Counted from the first letter of the stretch, positions 7,975-16,977 are shown. The stretch is 64,000 bases of DNA from DAOUJI01 sp965197415 (GCA_965197415.1 OZ240207.1:372001-436000); one strand, 5' to 3'. The notes: generated by a model from the sequence alone, not told the origin. Numbers and translations: made by a program.

Positions 7975-8517
7975 GTGAAGAAAAGGATGATCATCATCAT
8001 AGCCCTGTTCAGCGCGGCGGCGCTGATCGCGGCGGCGTGCGGCGGCGGCGATCCTGAACCCACCGCCACCAGGGCGCCCACCCAGACCCCAACCCCCGTT
8101 TCGGGAGGTCAGGCCACTCCGCCTGACCAAGAAACAACTCAGGCCCCGACCGGAGGCCCGGTCAGCCTGTCCATAAGCGTACAGGGAGACGAGTTGAAAT
8201 ACACAGAGGGGTCTTTCACAGTCGCCGCCGGCTCCCAGGTGACCCTGACCCTGGACAACGTTTCCACCACCCAGCAGCACAATTGGGCGCTGGTAGAGGC
8301 GGGCTCCAAGGACGACATAACGAACTTAGGGGCTGCAGCGGGCCCTGACAAAGGATGGCTGCCCGACGACCCACGGCTCCTAGCCAACACGAATCTACTG
8401 GACCCGGGCGTTTCCGAGTCAATCACCTTCGAAGCGCCCGCTTCGGGATCGTACCAGTTCGTTTGCACCTTCCCCGGACACAACCCCACCATGTTCGGAG
8501 ACTTCGTCGTCCAGTAG
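7975..8517 (+). CDS. Auracyanin/azurin-like blue copper lipoprotein
   Basis: GTG at 7975 is chosen because it gives a lipoprotein signal peptide, MKKRMIIIIALFSAAALIAA with lipidated Cys22. A Thr/Pro-rich linker (25-60) leads to a cupredoxin domain. Type 1 copper ligands are visible as His102 (QQHNW), Cys164 and His169 (CTFPGH) and Met173, with the same Cys+5 and +4 spacing as azurin. The N-terminal anchor, linker and QHNWALV segment closely recall auracyanin of Chloroflexus. It probably carries single electrons at the outer membrane face. A strong terminator follows. Confidence 0.85.
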   Translation: MKKRMIIIIALFSAAALIAAACGGGDPEPTATRAPTQTPTPVSGGQATPPDQETTQAPTGGPVSLSISVQGDELKYTEGSFTVAAGSQVTLTLDNVSTTQQHNWALVEAGSKDDITNLGAAAGPDKGWLPDDPRLLANTNLLDPGVSESITFEAPASGSYQFVCTFPGHNPTMFGDFVVQ

Positions 8518-8545
8518 TCCGGCACGATTTAGGCGTATGAAAAAG

Positions 8546-8577
8546 GCCCGGAACCCCGTTCCGGGCTTAGTTTTTTG
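8546..8577 (+). terminator. Rho-independent terminator after the copper lipoprotein gene
   Basis: A 9-bp stem GCCCGGAAC/GTTCCGGGC with a 3-base loop, followed after four bases by TTTTTT. It separates the lipoprotein gene from the dnaN promoter. Confidence 0.85.
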
Positions 8578-8603
8578 TCGGGGAGTCTATCAGCGAATTG
8601 GCG

Positions 8604-8632
8604 TTGACGCTGTATGGGGCGGCCATTATACT
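8604..8632 (+). promoter_or_regulatory. Sigma70-type promoter of dnaN
   Basis: TTGACG (8604-8609), a 17-bp spacer and TATACT (8627-8632), each one mismatch from consensus. It lies directly after the upstream terminator and about 24 bp before the dnaN start, so dnaN has its own strong promoter and a very short leader. Confidence 0.75.
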
Positions 8633-8661
8633 ACTGCCACTCTACGAGGAGCGGGATGGGA

Positions 8662-9819
8662 ATGAGAGTATCGTGTTTGCAGGAGAACCTTAACAGGGGT
8701 CTTGCGACGGTGGGCAGGGCGGTGGCTACTCGCACAACCCTACCCATCACGCAGAACGTCCTTATCGCCACAGACCAGTCGATGCTGAAGCTGTCGGCGA
8801 CCAACCTGGAAATAGCCATAACAACCTGGATTGGGGCCATGGTCGAGGACGAGGGGTCCATCACCGTTCCGGCCAGACTTCTCACTGAGCTTGTAAGCTC
8901 CTTACCGTCGGACCGCATAGACCTGAATGCTACGACGGCGCCCAAGAGCCTGCACCTCAGCTGCATGAGGTCCCAGGCCCACATAAACGGGACTGACGTC
9001 GGCGATTTCCCTCCTATACCCACCGTTGAGGAAGGCGTTGGAGCCAAGCTTGATCCCCAGTCCCTTAGGACAGCCGTCAACCACGTGGTCTTCGCAGCGG
9101 CCACCGAAGAGTCCAGGCCGGTCCTGACAGGAGTGAAGCTGGAATTGGAAGGTTCCAGGTTCACGATGGCGGCGGCGGACGGTTTCAGATTGGCGGTGCA
9201 CCACGGAGACCTGTTGGAGCCCATAGAAGACCCGATCAACCTGATTCTTCCTGCGCGGACCCTCAACGAGGTCAACAGGCTGCTGGGCGACCAGACGGAT
9301 CCCATCGAGATGGTTATGACTCCGGCAAGGGGCCAGGTCCTCTTCAAGCTGGACGGAGCCGAGCTAGTGTCCCAGTTGATTCAGGGCACTTTCCCAAACT
9401 ATTCCCAGCTTATACCCCAGAACTACAACACCCGGGCGGTGTTCGACTTGCAGACCTTCCTCCGTGCCGCCCGCACCACCTCTATTTTCGCCAGAGACGG
9501 CAGCGGAATCATCAAGCTGCAGATGACGCCGTTGGACGGCGAAACCGAGCCCTCCGGTGAAGAGGGGGCGCCCGGCAAGGTGGTCATTTCCGCCAGGGCC
9601 GAGGAACTGGGCGACAATGAAGACGAAGTGGACATGCTTATTTCTGGAGGCGAGTCGAAGATTGCCTTCAACAGCAAGTACCTTCTGGACGTGTTGCAAG
9701 TGCTGGAACGGGGCAAGATGGCCCTGGAGACTACATCGCCGTCAAGTCCTGGGGTGTTCAAGCCGGTGGACTCGGACGACTACGTCCACGTGGTCATGCC
9801 CATGTTCGTCCAGTGGTAG
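8662..9819 (+). CDS. dnaN: DNA polymerase III beta subunit (sliding clamp)
   Basis: The beta clamp encircles DNA and tethers the replicative polymerase. The 385-residue protein begins MRVSCLQENLNRGL, matching the usual clamp N terminus, so ATG 8662 is preferred over the in-frame ATG at 8656; GAGGAG lies 10 bases upstream. Three clamp domains follow, with FPPIP, RPVLTGVKLE, AADGFRLA and a C-terminal HVVMPMFVQW (family: MPMRL-like). It is not next to dnaA or gyrB, so it does not mark an origin here. The C-terminal domain has a charged insert around residues 290-325 (ETEPSGEEGAPG). Confidence 0.95.
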   Translation: MRVSCLQENLNRGLATVGRAVATRTTLPITQNVLIATDQSMLKLSATNLEIAITTWIGAMVEDEGSITVPARLLTELVSSLPSDRIDLNATTAPKSLHLSCMRSQAHINGTDVGDFPPIPTVEEGVGAKLDPQSLRTAVNHVVFAAATEESRPVLTGVKLELEGSRFTMAAADGFRLAVHHGDLLEPIEDPINLILPARTLNEVNRLLGDQTDPIEMVMTPARGQVLFKLDGAELVSQLIQGTFPNYSQLIPQNYNTRAVFDLQTFLRAARTTSIFARDGSGIIKLQMTPLDGETEPSGEEGAPGKVVISARAEELGDNEDEVDMLISGGESKIAFNSKYLLDVLQVLERGKMALETTSPSSPGVFKPVDSDDYVHVVMPMFVQW

Positions 9820-9864
9820 GGGCGGTCGCTCCGCCGCATAGCCCCGTCCCGACCCCCATCCCAA

Positions 9865-9886
9865 CCTTCCCCCTCAGGGGGGAAGG
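9865..9886. terminator. Hairpin between convergent dnaN and VOC genes
   Basis: CCTTCCCC pairs with GGGGAAGG around a C/G-rich loop. No clear T-tract follows, so it may be a repeat-derived hairpin acting as a bidirectional stop. Confidence 0.45.
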
Positions 9887-9922
9887 GGCAGGAGCCGTCA
9901 AAGCCGCGCAGGGTCTACAGGC

Positions 9923-10342
9923 CTACGCGGGTTGATGCTCACAGCTGAACTGCCAGTTGATCCCGAATTTGTCGGTGCAAGAACCGAAATAGGCTCCCCA
10001 GAACATGTCCTCGAGGGGCATAGTCACTACGCCGCCTTCGGACATCTTGGCGAATAGCTCCTCCGTCTCGTCCTTGGTCGTGGATGAGTACGAAATCGAG
10101 AAGTTGTTGCCAAACTGAGTTGGGCCGAATCGGTCCGGGGTGTCGCTCCCCATAAGAATGCTGGACCCGATTGGGTAAGACACGTGCATCACGTCGTCCA
10201 ACTCTTCTTCTGGGATGCCCATGTCAGGGGGGCCGTTCCTGAAGGTTTCAAATATCTGGAACTCTCCTCCGAAGACGGATTTGTAGAATTCGAATGCCTC
10301 CCGGCAATTCCCTTTGAAGTTTAGATATATGTTGAGGGTCAT
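9923..10342 (-). CDS. VOC-family (PhnB/YjdN-like) protein
   Basis: A 139-residue vicinal-oxygen-chelate fold protein of the PhnB-like branch: LNFKGNCREAFEFYKSVFGGE at the start, SILMGSD in the middle and a C-terminal FGINWQF. Members are often called glyoxalase-like or 3-demethylubiquinone-9 methyltransferase-like, but most have unknown activity. It stands alone, convergent with dnaN. Confidence 0.8.
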   Translation of the reverse strand: MTLNIYLNFKGNCREAFEFYKSVFGGEFQIFETFRNGPPDMGIPEEELDDVMHVSYPIGSSILMGSDTPDRFGPTQFGNNFSISYSSTTKDETEELFAKMSEGGVVTMPLEDMFWGAYFGSCTDKFGINWQFSCEHQPA

Positions 10343-10433
10343 CTATGTCTCCTGTAGTGTTCTTTAGGCTCGCCGCTTCGGCGTTTGGTGAGTATAGCAA
10401 GGCGATACGCTAGTCCATAGGGCGTGATGACAT

Positions 10434-10467
10434 AAAAAAGAGGCCCGCTTGATCCAAGCGGGCCTCT
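10434..10467 (-). terminator. Rho-independent terminator of the SDR gene
   Basis: An 11-bp perfect stem GAGGCCCGCTT/AAGCGGGCCTC with loop GATCC. On the minus strand it is followed by a run of six T (complement of 10434-10439). It lies 25 bp past the SDR stop. Confidence 0.88.
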
Positions 10468-10491
10468 GAATTTGATCTGCTACGTCGCCGG

Positions 10492-11247
10492 TTAGACCGC
10501 CGTCCAGCCTCCGTCCACGACCAGCTCGGCGCCGGTGATGTAGGAGGAGTCGTCGGAGGCCAGGAAGAGAGCGACGTTGGCCGCTTCCTCTCTGGTGCCC
10601 GCCCGCCTGAGGGGTATGGTCTTCATCGCTTCTTCGTTGCGCTCCCAGTAGGGACCAGGGTCTCCAGTGCTCATGGGAGGCATCCGCCCCGGGTGTATAG
10701 AGTTCACTCGTATGTTGTCCACGCCCAACCGAGCGGCCATGGCCTTGGTGTAGAGGCGGAGGGCCGCCTTGGAAGCGTTGTACCCAGGGTGGCCGTGGGC
10801 GGTTCCTACGAGGCCGTTGATGGAGGATACATTCACTATAGATCCCCCGCCCTGCTCCCTGAGCTTGGGGACACAGTACTTCGTGCCCAGGAAGGGGCCC
10901 TTGGCGTTTATCAACATGTACTGGTCCCAGGCGTCGCCGTCGAAGTCGTCCTTGTAAATGGTGGAGCTTATGCCGGCAAAGTTGACCAGGATGTCCAACT
11001 TGCCGTACTTGGAGACCATGTTGTCCACGGCGTTCTGCCACGAGTCTTCACTGGTCACGTCCAGGGATAGGTAGACGGCTTCGCCGCCGGCTTCGGTGAT
11101 TTCCGCCTCCACTTGTTGCCCGAGGTCTCCGTTGCGGTCTCCTATTCCAACTTTGCAACCCTCTTTAGCGAACAGGCGGCAGGTGGCGGCGCCCATTCCA
11201 GCCGCGCCGCCGGTCACTATGGCCACCCTTCCGTCAAGTCTGCCCAT
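10492..11247 (-). CDS. Short-chain dehydrogenase/reductase
   Basis: A classical 251-residue SDR: nucleotide-binding TGGAAGMG (12-19), VNFAG (88-92), catalytic Ser142, Tyr156 and Lys160 (YNASK), and a C-terminal ITGAELVVDGGW. It oxidises or reduces a hydroxyl/keto group with NAD(P); the substrate is unknown. AGGAGGCTCAC precedes the ATG. It is monocistronic, with a strong terminator, and divergent from the CitE-like gene, whose upstream region it shares. Confidence 0.88.
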   Translation of the reverse strand: MGRLDGRVAIVTGGAAGMGAATCRLFAKEGCKVGIGDRNGDLGQQVEAEITEAGGEAVYLSLDVTSEDSWQNAVDNMVSKYGKLDILVNFAGISSTIYKDDFDGDAWDQYMLINAKGPFLGTKYCVPKLREQGGGSIVNVSSINGLVGTAHGHPGYNASKAALRLYTKAMAARLGVDNIRVNSIHPGRMPPMSTGDPGPYWERNEEAMKTIPLRRAGTREEAANVALFLASDDSSYITGAELVVDGGWTAV

Positions 11248-11391
11248 GTGAGCCTCCTATGAATTAGGGTTTCGGCCCCCATTATCCGTTGCTGAGATTC
11301 GGCGGTCAACCGTACTCCGCTGGGAGCAGAGACTGCTGCTATAATGCGGGTCTACGGGAATGCCCTGTCAACTTATCGACGGAGACACATT

Positions 11392-12291
11392 ATGAGCTTC
11401 AAAGCCAAGCCCCTGCGTTCCGTGCTGTTCGTGCCAGGCAACAAGGAAGACTGGATGCGCAAAGCCCCGAAATACAGCGCCGACGCGTTGATACTGGACT
11501 TGGAGGATTCGGTGCCCCTCCAGGAGAAGGCCGAGGCCAGGGCCTTGGTCGGGAAGATGCTGAAGGAGTTGGGAGCCGTTGGACAGACTCTCTTCGTTCG
11601 AGTAAACGAACTCAGCACGGGAATGACCGCCGACGACATCGAGGCCATCGCATGCAACGAGTTGTACGGAATCATCCTGCCCAAGGTGACTGGGCCAGCC
11701 GACGTTGTGGAGGCCGACGTTCTGTTGAAGCTCTTCGAAAACCGGGCCGGGTCTCAAGTCGGCAAGACCTTCATAGACCCCTCGCTTGAGACGGCCGATG
11801 GACTAAGGCAAGCCTACGACGTGGCTAAGGCTTCTCCCAGAGTCGCCCACATGGGCGCCAGCGGCGGCAGAGGCGGCGATACATCCCGCGCTCTGGGGTA
11901 CCAGTGGACGCCCGGAGGCATGGAGACGCTTTTTATACGCTCCAAGGTCCTCCTGGACTCGCGGGCCGCAGGAGTGGCGTATCCCATTACCGGCGGTTGG
12001 TTCGACATACAAGACCTGGATGGCTTGCGCACTCATGCCCAGCGTGCCAAAGAGATCGGCTACGTGGGGATGCACCTGATCCACCCCTACCATGTCCCGG
12101 TAGTCAACGACGTGTTCACTCCCAGCGCCGATGAGATAGCCGAATGGCAGGGTCTGGTGCAGGCTATGGAGGAGCAGCGGGCCCAAGGTTTCGCCGCCGT
12201 CACCTACAAAGGCAACATGGTGGACATCGCCCACGAACAGACGGCCCGCGCCATGCTGGACTTGGCCCGGGCGTTGGGCCTGGTCAGCTAA
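11392..12291 (+). CDS. HpcH/HpaI aldolase / citrate-lyase beta (CitE-like) protein
   Basis: The 299-residue TIM-barrel protein begins MSFKAKPLRSVLFVPGN, the common start of CitE-like lyases, so ATG 11392 is chosen over an in-frame ATG 48 bases upstream. LDLEDSV (36-42) carries the metal-binding acidic residues, and HPYHVPVVNDVFTPS near the C terminus fits malyl-CoA/citramalyl-CoA lyase relatives. Likely reaction: cleavage of a beta-hydroxyacyl-CoA. A TATAAT box lies at 11340-11345, without a clear -35. A methyltransferase gene begins 2 bp after the stop. Confidence 0.85.
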   Translation: MSFKAKPLRSVLFVPGNKEDWMRKAPKYSADALILDLEDSVPLQEKAEARALVGKMLKELGAVGQTLFVRVNELSTGMTADDIEAIACNELYGIILPKVTGPADVVEADVLLKLFENRAGSQVGKTFIDPSLETADGLRQAYDVAKASPRVAHMGASGGRGGDTSRALGYQWTPGGMETLFIRSKVLLDSRAAGVAYPITGGWFDIQDLDGLRTHAQRAKEIGYVGMHLIHPYHVPVVNDVFTPSADEIAEWQGLVQAMEEQRAQGFAAVTYKGNMVDIAHEQTARAMLDLARALGLVS

Positions 12292-12293
12292 GA

Positions 12294-13112
12294 ATGGCGT
12301 CAGGGCCTGAGAGCGCCAGCTCCGCCGAAATAGGGGCTCTGAGTTCCGGCGTCCTGGACGGGGTCCGGTTATACGACGAGTTGGCCTACCTCTGGCCCAT
12401 CATAAGCCCGCCGGAGGACTATGCCGAGGAAGCCCTGCATTGGCGTCGCGCCATCCGGGAAAAACTGGGCGACGGGCGGCATAGTGTTCTGGAATTAGGC
12501 GTTGGCGGCGGGCATAACCTTTCCCATTTGACTGACGATTTCCAAGCGACGGCAGTGGACATTTCACCGCGTATGCTGGACCACTCCCGCCGCTTGAACC
12601 CGGGTGTGGAGCATCACCTGGGAGACATGAGGTCTGTGCGGCTCGGCCGGAAGTTCGACGCCGTTCTGGTCCATGACGCTATTGCCTATATGTTAATGGA
12701 GGACGACCTGCGGGCCGTATTCACCACCGCAAGGGTTCATCTGAGGCCAGGTGGACTGCTGTTGACGGCGCCGGACCTGGTGCGAGACACCTTCAAGGAC
12801 GGGAAGGTGCTGCGATGGCCCGCTCGCCCTCCTCGACGCCCCGGCGACCCAGTGGTGAGCATAGAGGAGCGCTTAAACGACTCCGATCCATCGGATACCA
12901 TAGTCGAAAGCCTTTTCGTCTATACCATCACCGAGGGAGGCGTTCAGAGGGTGGAGTGCGACCTACACCGCAGCGGGCTGTTTTCCATCGCCACGTGGAC
13001 TGCATTAATGCAGAAAGCCGGGTTTGCCGTAGACGTGCTCTCATTGCCGGGCGACGGGGACGGCTGTGGGGAGCATTTGTTCCGGGGCGTTCTGCACCCG
13101 CCCTTCACTTAG
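12294..13112 (+). CDS. Class I SAM-dependent methyltransferase
   Basis: A 272-residue Rossmann methyltransferase. Motif I is VLELGVGGGHN (65-75), the acidic ribose-binding residue is Asp89 in AVDIS, and AVLVHDAI with a LRPGGLLL segment follows (motif III/post region). The product could methylate a small molecule; the acceptor is not evident. It begins 2 bp after the CitE-like stop, so the two are co-transcribed. Its last 4 bases overlap the convergent HTH gene. Confidence 0.82.
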   Translation: MASGPESASSAEIGALSSGVLDGVRLYDELAYLWPIISPPEDYAEEALHWRRAIREKLGDGRHSVLELGVGGGHNLSHLTDDFQATAVDISPRMLDHSRRLNPGVEHHLGDMRSVRLGRKFDAVLVHDAIAYMLMEDDLRAVFTTARVHLRPGGLLLTAPDLVRDTFKDGKVLRWPARPPRRPGDPVVSIEERLNDSDPSDTIVESLFVYTITEGGVQRVECDLHRSGLFSIATWTALMQKAGFAVDVLSLPGDGDGCGEHLFRGVLHPPFT

Positions 13113-13429
13113 TCCGAAAGCACGGTGGGTGGGCGCAACGATTGCGGAGGCGTCCCGTTTCCATCTGGCAGACCGGAGGTGGAAATCGAGCGTCTCGTGT
13201 AGCGGCGTTTTTTCCTGGGGCGGCCCCGCCTGGGCTCGTGACCCTTGGCGTATTCATGGACGCCAATGCGTGGTATTAGGTATACGCGGCCAACTTTGAC
13301 TCCAGGTATCTTGCCCTCGCGGACCAAGCGGGAGACGGCTGACGGGGTGATGCCTAGGATGGCGGCCGCCTCGGAGGACGAGATGTTGTCGAACCGGGTC
13401 TTGAGCAAATCCATATAGGAAATTGGCAT
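13109..13429 (-). CDS. Excisionase-type HTH protein with AT-hook-like tail
   Basis: A 106-residue protein with a MerR/excisionase-like winged helix: SSSEAAAILGITPSAVSRLV (residues 17-36) and the wing VKVGRVYLIP. The middle GRPRKKRR (74-81) looks like an AT-hook, which would add minor-groove binding. The C-terminal 25 residues are low complexity. No phage or integrase gene is nearby, so a host regulator is more likely than a prophage excisionase. Met6 is an alternative start. It overlaps the methyltransferase stop by 4 bp. Confidence 0.6.
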   Translation of the reverse strand: MPISYMDLLKTRFDNISSSEAAAILGITPSAVSRLVREGKIPGVKVGRVYLIPRIGVHEYAKGHEPRRGRPRKKRRYTRRSISTSGLPDGNGTPPQSLRPPTVLSD

Positions 13430-13491
13430 AGCAAAGACATATTAACGCCTGGGTAGTCGGAGGCCCAACGAGATTGGGGACGGATTGTGGG

Positions 13492-15960
13492 CTATTCGTT
13501 GGACGTGTCGGGGGCCATGCCGGAGTAGAAGCTCTTGAACACTCCCGCCAGTTCGGTCAGACGCTTCTGGACCCGCCAGTTGACCGTCCCCTCGGGATAA
13601 CCTGACTCGGGAATTCGCTCTCCAGCTTCGATGCCGGTAAGCGCTTCGATGCCCTCGTCTATGGTCTTCACGGCATAAATGTGGAAATCGCCTCTCTGGA
13701 TGGCGTCGACCACGTCCTCTCGAAGCATCAGGTTCTTCACGTTCTGGTGAGGAACTACCACACCTTGCTCGCTGGTGAGCCCCTTCATGCGGCACAGGTC
13801 GAAGAACCCCTCGACCTTCTCGTTCACGCCGCCTATGGGCTGTATCTCGCCTCGCTGGTTGACGGAGCCGGTGACCGCAATGCCTTGGGCTATTGGAGCG
13901 TCGGCCAGGCTGGACAATATGGCGTATAGTTCCGTGGACGAGGCGCTGTCCCCGTCCACCCCTTCGTAGGACTGCTCGAAAGACAGGCTGGCAGAAAGGG
14001 CGAGTGGCATGCCTTGTGCGAACTTGTAGCCCAGGTAGCCGCTCAGAATGAGGACTCCCTTGTCGTGTATGCGTCCGCTGAGTTGGGCCTCCCGCTCAAT
14101 GTTGATGACGCCGCTTCTTCCAGCATAGGTGCGGGCCGTGATTCGAGAAGGGCGTCCGAAGCTGAAGTCTCCCAGGTCATAGACGGCGAGCCCGTTGACT
14201 TGTCCTACGACTTCACCCGACAGGTCCACCATGATAGTCCCATCGGAGATCAGCTCCCTCAGCCGCTCTTCCACCAGGTTCAGTCTGTGCACTTTGCGGT
14301 CTATGGCCGTCTTCACGTGGTCGCCGGATACCCTATCCGCCCCGTCCTGCCGGGCCCAATAGTCCGACTCTATCAGCAGGTCTTTGATTAAACCGAACCT
14401 CGTCGAGAGCTTTGATTGGTCAGCCGCCAGACGTGCGCCGAACTCTACGATTCGGGCGGCTCCGGTGCGGTCGCAGTGGAGCAACCCCTCATCATGACAG
14501 GCGCTGTGAATGAAGGAGCAGTAGTCGGCCACGCTTTCATCGGATAGGTCAATTTGTGAGTCGAACTCGGCCTTGACCTTGAACATCTCCCAGAAGTCGT
14601 CCCGGTCATAGGTGGAAAGGGTCCTGTAGACGGTGTCGTCGCCCGTCACCACCACCTTGCCGTTCCAGGGCATGGAATCTGGCCTGAGACCCTGGGGCGT
14701 CATCATGCCGGACTGGACGGCCGGGTCTTCCAGACGCGCCTCTCTGTTCCGAATGACCCGTTTCAGTCCCTCCCAGACGCCGGGGTTCAACATCAGGTCC
14801 CTGGCGTTCAGGACCAGGTATCCTCCGTTGGCCCTGTGGACCGCTCCAGGTTTGAGCATGGTGTGGTCGCTGAAATAGGCGCCCATGAAGGCCCGCCTGT
14901 CGATGGAGCCGAAGAGGTTCACCCAGTTGGGGTTGGACTCTATGACGATGGGAGCCTGGCCCATCGTTGAGTTGTCCACCATCACGTTGACCCTGAAAGC
15001 GATGTATGGGTCGCCTTGGTTCGCCGGCGGCTGCGAAAACGTCTGGTTCGCCTCGCCTCGGTTCGGTGAGTCGTTGTCAGAAAACAACCTGAGGTTCCCC
15101 AGGCTGTATGCCTTTAATCCGGCGAGGAAGCCCGCCACGTCCTCCGAGGCTTCGAACTCTCGGTCCAAAGGTCTGAACAGCTCTCCCAAGCAGGACTCGC
15201 CCACTTCCTGATCGAGGGAGGCGACCTTCTCCTGGGTGTCCTTCTCGATGGCACGGACGTTTTCCATCCTGTCCTGGACTTCCTGCATCAGGCGGCCTCG
15301 GTTTTCTTCTATCGACGTCCTGACGGCCTCGTCCAGACTTCGGAACTGCTCCGGGGAAATGGGCTGGCCGTCGGATGAGATTGGAAACAGGTTCGCTCCC
15401 ATCTGGGTGATTCGAAGTCCGAAGCTGGCGTTCCTGGCCTCCTCTTCCAGTTCCCTCATCTCTTTTTGATTCCTGGCTCTGCCTTGTTCCTCTAGTTGCT
15501 TTCGCTGCTCTGTGTACTCCTCGCTGTTGAACGCCTTTGGAATCTCTTCTTTGAGCGCCTTCAACAGGGCTTCCATGGCCTGGGACAACCTCTTTCCGGC
15601 TCCGGGGGTAAGGTGCAGTATTTTAGGGCAGTCGGGTTCTTCGAAGTTGTTTACATAACACCAGTCAAACAGCGAGGGGATGACCCCTTGCTCCCGTCTT
15701 TGCTGGGTCATGGATTCCAAGTGGGCTTGAATGGCCGACGTTCTGCCGGTGCCCGTAAGCCCGGTGACGAATATGTTGTATCCCGGCTTGTCCAGGTCAA
15801 GGCCGAACTTGATGGCGCCCAAAGCCCTGTCCTGCCCTATGATGTTCTGGAGTGGCGAGAGCTCGTCGGTGAACTCGAAATCCATGTGGGCAGTGTCGCA
15901 CTGCCAACACAGGTTGTCCGGGGAGAGCTCGTATTTCTTAGTCCTGGCGTTGCGGTCCAT
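13492..15960 (-). CDS. LonB-type ATP-dependent protease (AAA_32 family)
   Basis: An 822-residue self-contained AAA+ protease. Walker A is GLTGTGRTS (67-75), preceded by LSPLQNIIGQDRALGAIKFGL typical of the AAA_32 branch. The C-terminal Lon domain has catalytic Ser672 in GDSAS and Lys715 in NEKVEGF, 43 residues apart exactly as in E. coli Lon (Ser679/Lys722). A CxxC (Cys18/Cys21) sits near the N terminus. It probably degrades misfolded or regulatory proteins. ATG 15960 is preferred over TTG 15966 because GGAG is 8 bases upstream. Confidence 0.92.
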   Translation of the reverse strand: MDRNARTKKYELSPDNLCWQCDTAHMDFEFTDELSPLQNIIGQDRALGAIKFGLDLDKPGYNIFVTGLTGTGRTSAIQAHLESMTQQRREQGVIPSLFDWCYVNNFEEPDCPKILHLTPGAGKRLSQAMEALLKALKEEIPKAFNSEEYTEQRKQLEEQGRARNQKEMRELEEEARNASFGLRITQMGANLFPISSDGQPISPEQFRSLDEAVRTSIEENRGRLMQEVQDRMENVRAIEKDTQEKVASLDQEVGESCLGELFRPLDREFEASEDVAGFLAGLKAYSLGNLRLFSDNDSPNRGEANQTFSQPPANQGDPYIAFRVNVMVDNSTMGQAPIVIESNPNWVNLFGSIDRRAFMGAYFSDHTMLKPGAVHRANGGYLVLNARDLMLNPGVWEGLKRVIRNREARLEDPAVQSGMMTPQGLRPDSMPWNGKVVVTGDDTVYRTLSTYDRDDFWEMFKVKAEFDSQIDLSDESVADYCSFIHSACHDEGLLHCDRTGAARIVEFGARLAADQSKLSTRFGLIKDLLIESDYWARQDGADRVSGDHVKTAIDRKVHRLNLVEERLRELISDGTIMVDLSGEVVGQVNGLAVYDLGDFSFGRPSRITARTYAGRSGVINIEREAQLSGRIHDKGVLILSGYLGYKFAQGMPLALSASLSFEQSYEGVDGDSASSTELYAILSSLADAPIAQGIAVTGSVNQRGEIQPIGGVNEKVEGFFDLCRMKGLTSEQGVVVPHQNVKNLMLREDVVDAIQRGDFHIYAVKTIDEGIEALTGIEAGERIPESGYPEGTVNWRVQKRLTELAGVFKSFYSGMAPDTSNE

Positions 15961-16116
15961 TCTCAACTCTCCGTCGCTGCAGGCAAACCCCTACGTCGTT
16001 TGCCGTCCGCTAGAGCGGTCCTGAAATGAATGAATGTCCGCGAAACATTATCTCAAGCTGCGGCTTGTGTTGTGTAGATTGAGCAGGCGGAATGCCCCGA
16101 ATTTCCGGTCGTTTGG

Positions 16117-16761
16117 TTAGATGCCCACGATTTTGATGGTGGAGTGGGCCTTGTACCTGCGGTTGATGTTCACCAACAGGGGCGTAAGGTTCTCGACGTA
16201 CTTGGAGTTCGCCAGCGCGCCTCCGTCAACGGGGCGCAGCCCTGGAATTTTGGTCACCAGCTCCATGACCTGCTCTTTGGCGCCCCTGTCGTCGGAGCAC
16301 ACTATTACGTCGCCTTCAATAGCCTTGGGAGCATCCATTAGGTCTACGGCGCTGGCGTTCTGGAAGGCGGCTACGACCTTAGCCCCGGGCAGGATTTGTT
16401 GGGCCTCCAACGCTGCCGAGCCGTCCTCCACGTCGAGCGCCCTGGCCCTGCCGTCGCTGAACTCCATCGGGGCCACCGTGTTGACGACGATTTTCTCTCC
16501 TATTTCGTCGGACAACGCTTCCAGCGTGGGACGCTGGCCTTCGTATGGAGTCGTCACGAAAACTATGTCAGCCTGCTGGGCGGCGGCGGCGTTGACGTCT
16601 CCGGTGATGGATGCGTCGGGGGCCTGCTCCAGAAGAGACTGGGCCGCGTCCTGTGCCCTCTCTTGGTTCCTGGAGCCTATAACCACCGCCTCACCGGCCA
16701 GGGCGAGCCTTAGCGCCAGTCCCTTTCCTTCAGGTCCGGTGCCGCCTATGAAGGCCAACAT
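16117..16761 (-). CDS. npdG: F420-dependent NADP reductase-like protein (NpdG type)
   Basis: A 214-residue Rossmann protein starting MLAFIGGTGPEGKGLALRLA, the signature of coenzyme F420:NADP+ oxidoreductases, which pass hydride between F420H2 and NADP+. FVTTPYEGQRPTLEAL and the C-terminal GGALANSKYVENLTPLLVN fit the family. It implies that F420 may be made here, in line with the luciferase-like oxidoreductases at 49.7 and 57.2 kb, though these could use FMN. AGGAGAGAT precedes the ATG. It is divergent from the his operon. A TTCCTA-N17-TATAGT promoter candidate lies near 16829-16857 on the minus strand. Confidence 0.85.
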   Translation of the reverse strand: MLAFIGGTGPEGKGLALRLALAGEAVVIGSRNQERAQDAAQSLLEQAPDASITGDVNAAAAQQADIVFVTTPYEGQRPTLEALSDEIGEKIVVNTVAPMEFSDGRARALDVEDGSAALEAQQILPGAKVVAAFQNASAVDLMDAPKAIEGDVIVCSDDRGAKEQVMELVTKIPGLRPVDGGALANSKYVENLTPLLVNINRRYKAHSTIKIVGI

Positions 16762-16939
16762 ATCTCTCCTCCGGGTCTTTTTGGCTGGTAGCTCCGGCCC
16801 TGATCGTATGTCAGCGGAGCTTTCTCATACTATAACGGCGGCCCAACGTTTTAGGAAGGGCCTGCGTCTTCTACGCGGTTTCGTACGTCGCGGCGGTTCC
16901 TTGGGGGCAAAAGGATGCGTGAGCACGGTCTGTGGCTCC

Positions 16940-16970
16940 TTGAAGTCGGCGTCCGGCGTTGGTGTACAAT
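16940..16970 (+). promoter_or_regulatory. Candidate his operon promoter with near-leaderless start
   Basis: TTGAAG (16940-16945), a 19-bp spacer and TACAAT (16965-16970). The hisZ ATG begins 8 bases after the -10 box, so the transcript would start at or next to the start codon. No Shine-Dalgarno is seen. Confidence 0.45.
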
Positions 16971-16977
16971 ACTGGGC

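Noticed and set aside
8656..9819. Possible replication origin beside dnaN
   Set aside because: No dnaA, gyrB or recF nearby and no cluster of DnaA boxes seen; dnaN stands alone with its own promoter.
13109..13429. Prophage remnant based on the excisionase-like HTH
   Set aside because: No integrase, att repeat or phage structural gene lies nearby.
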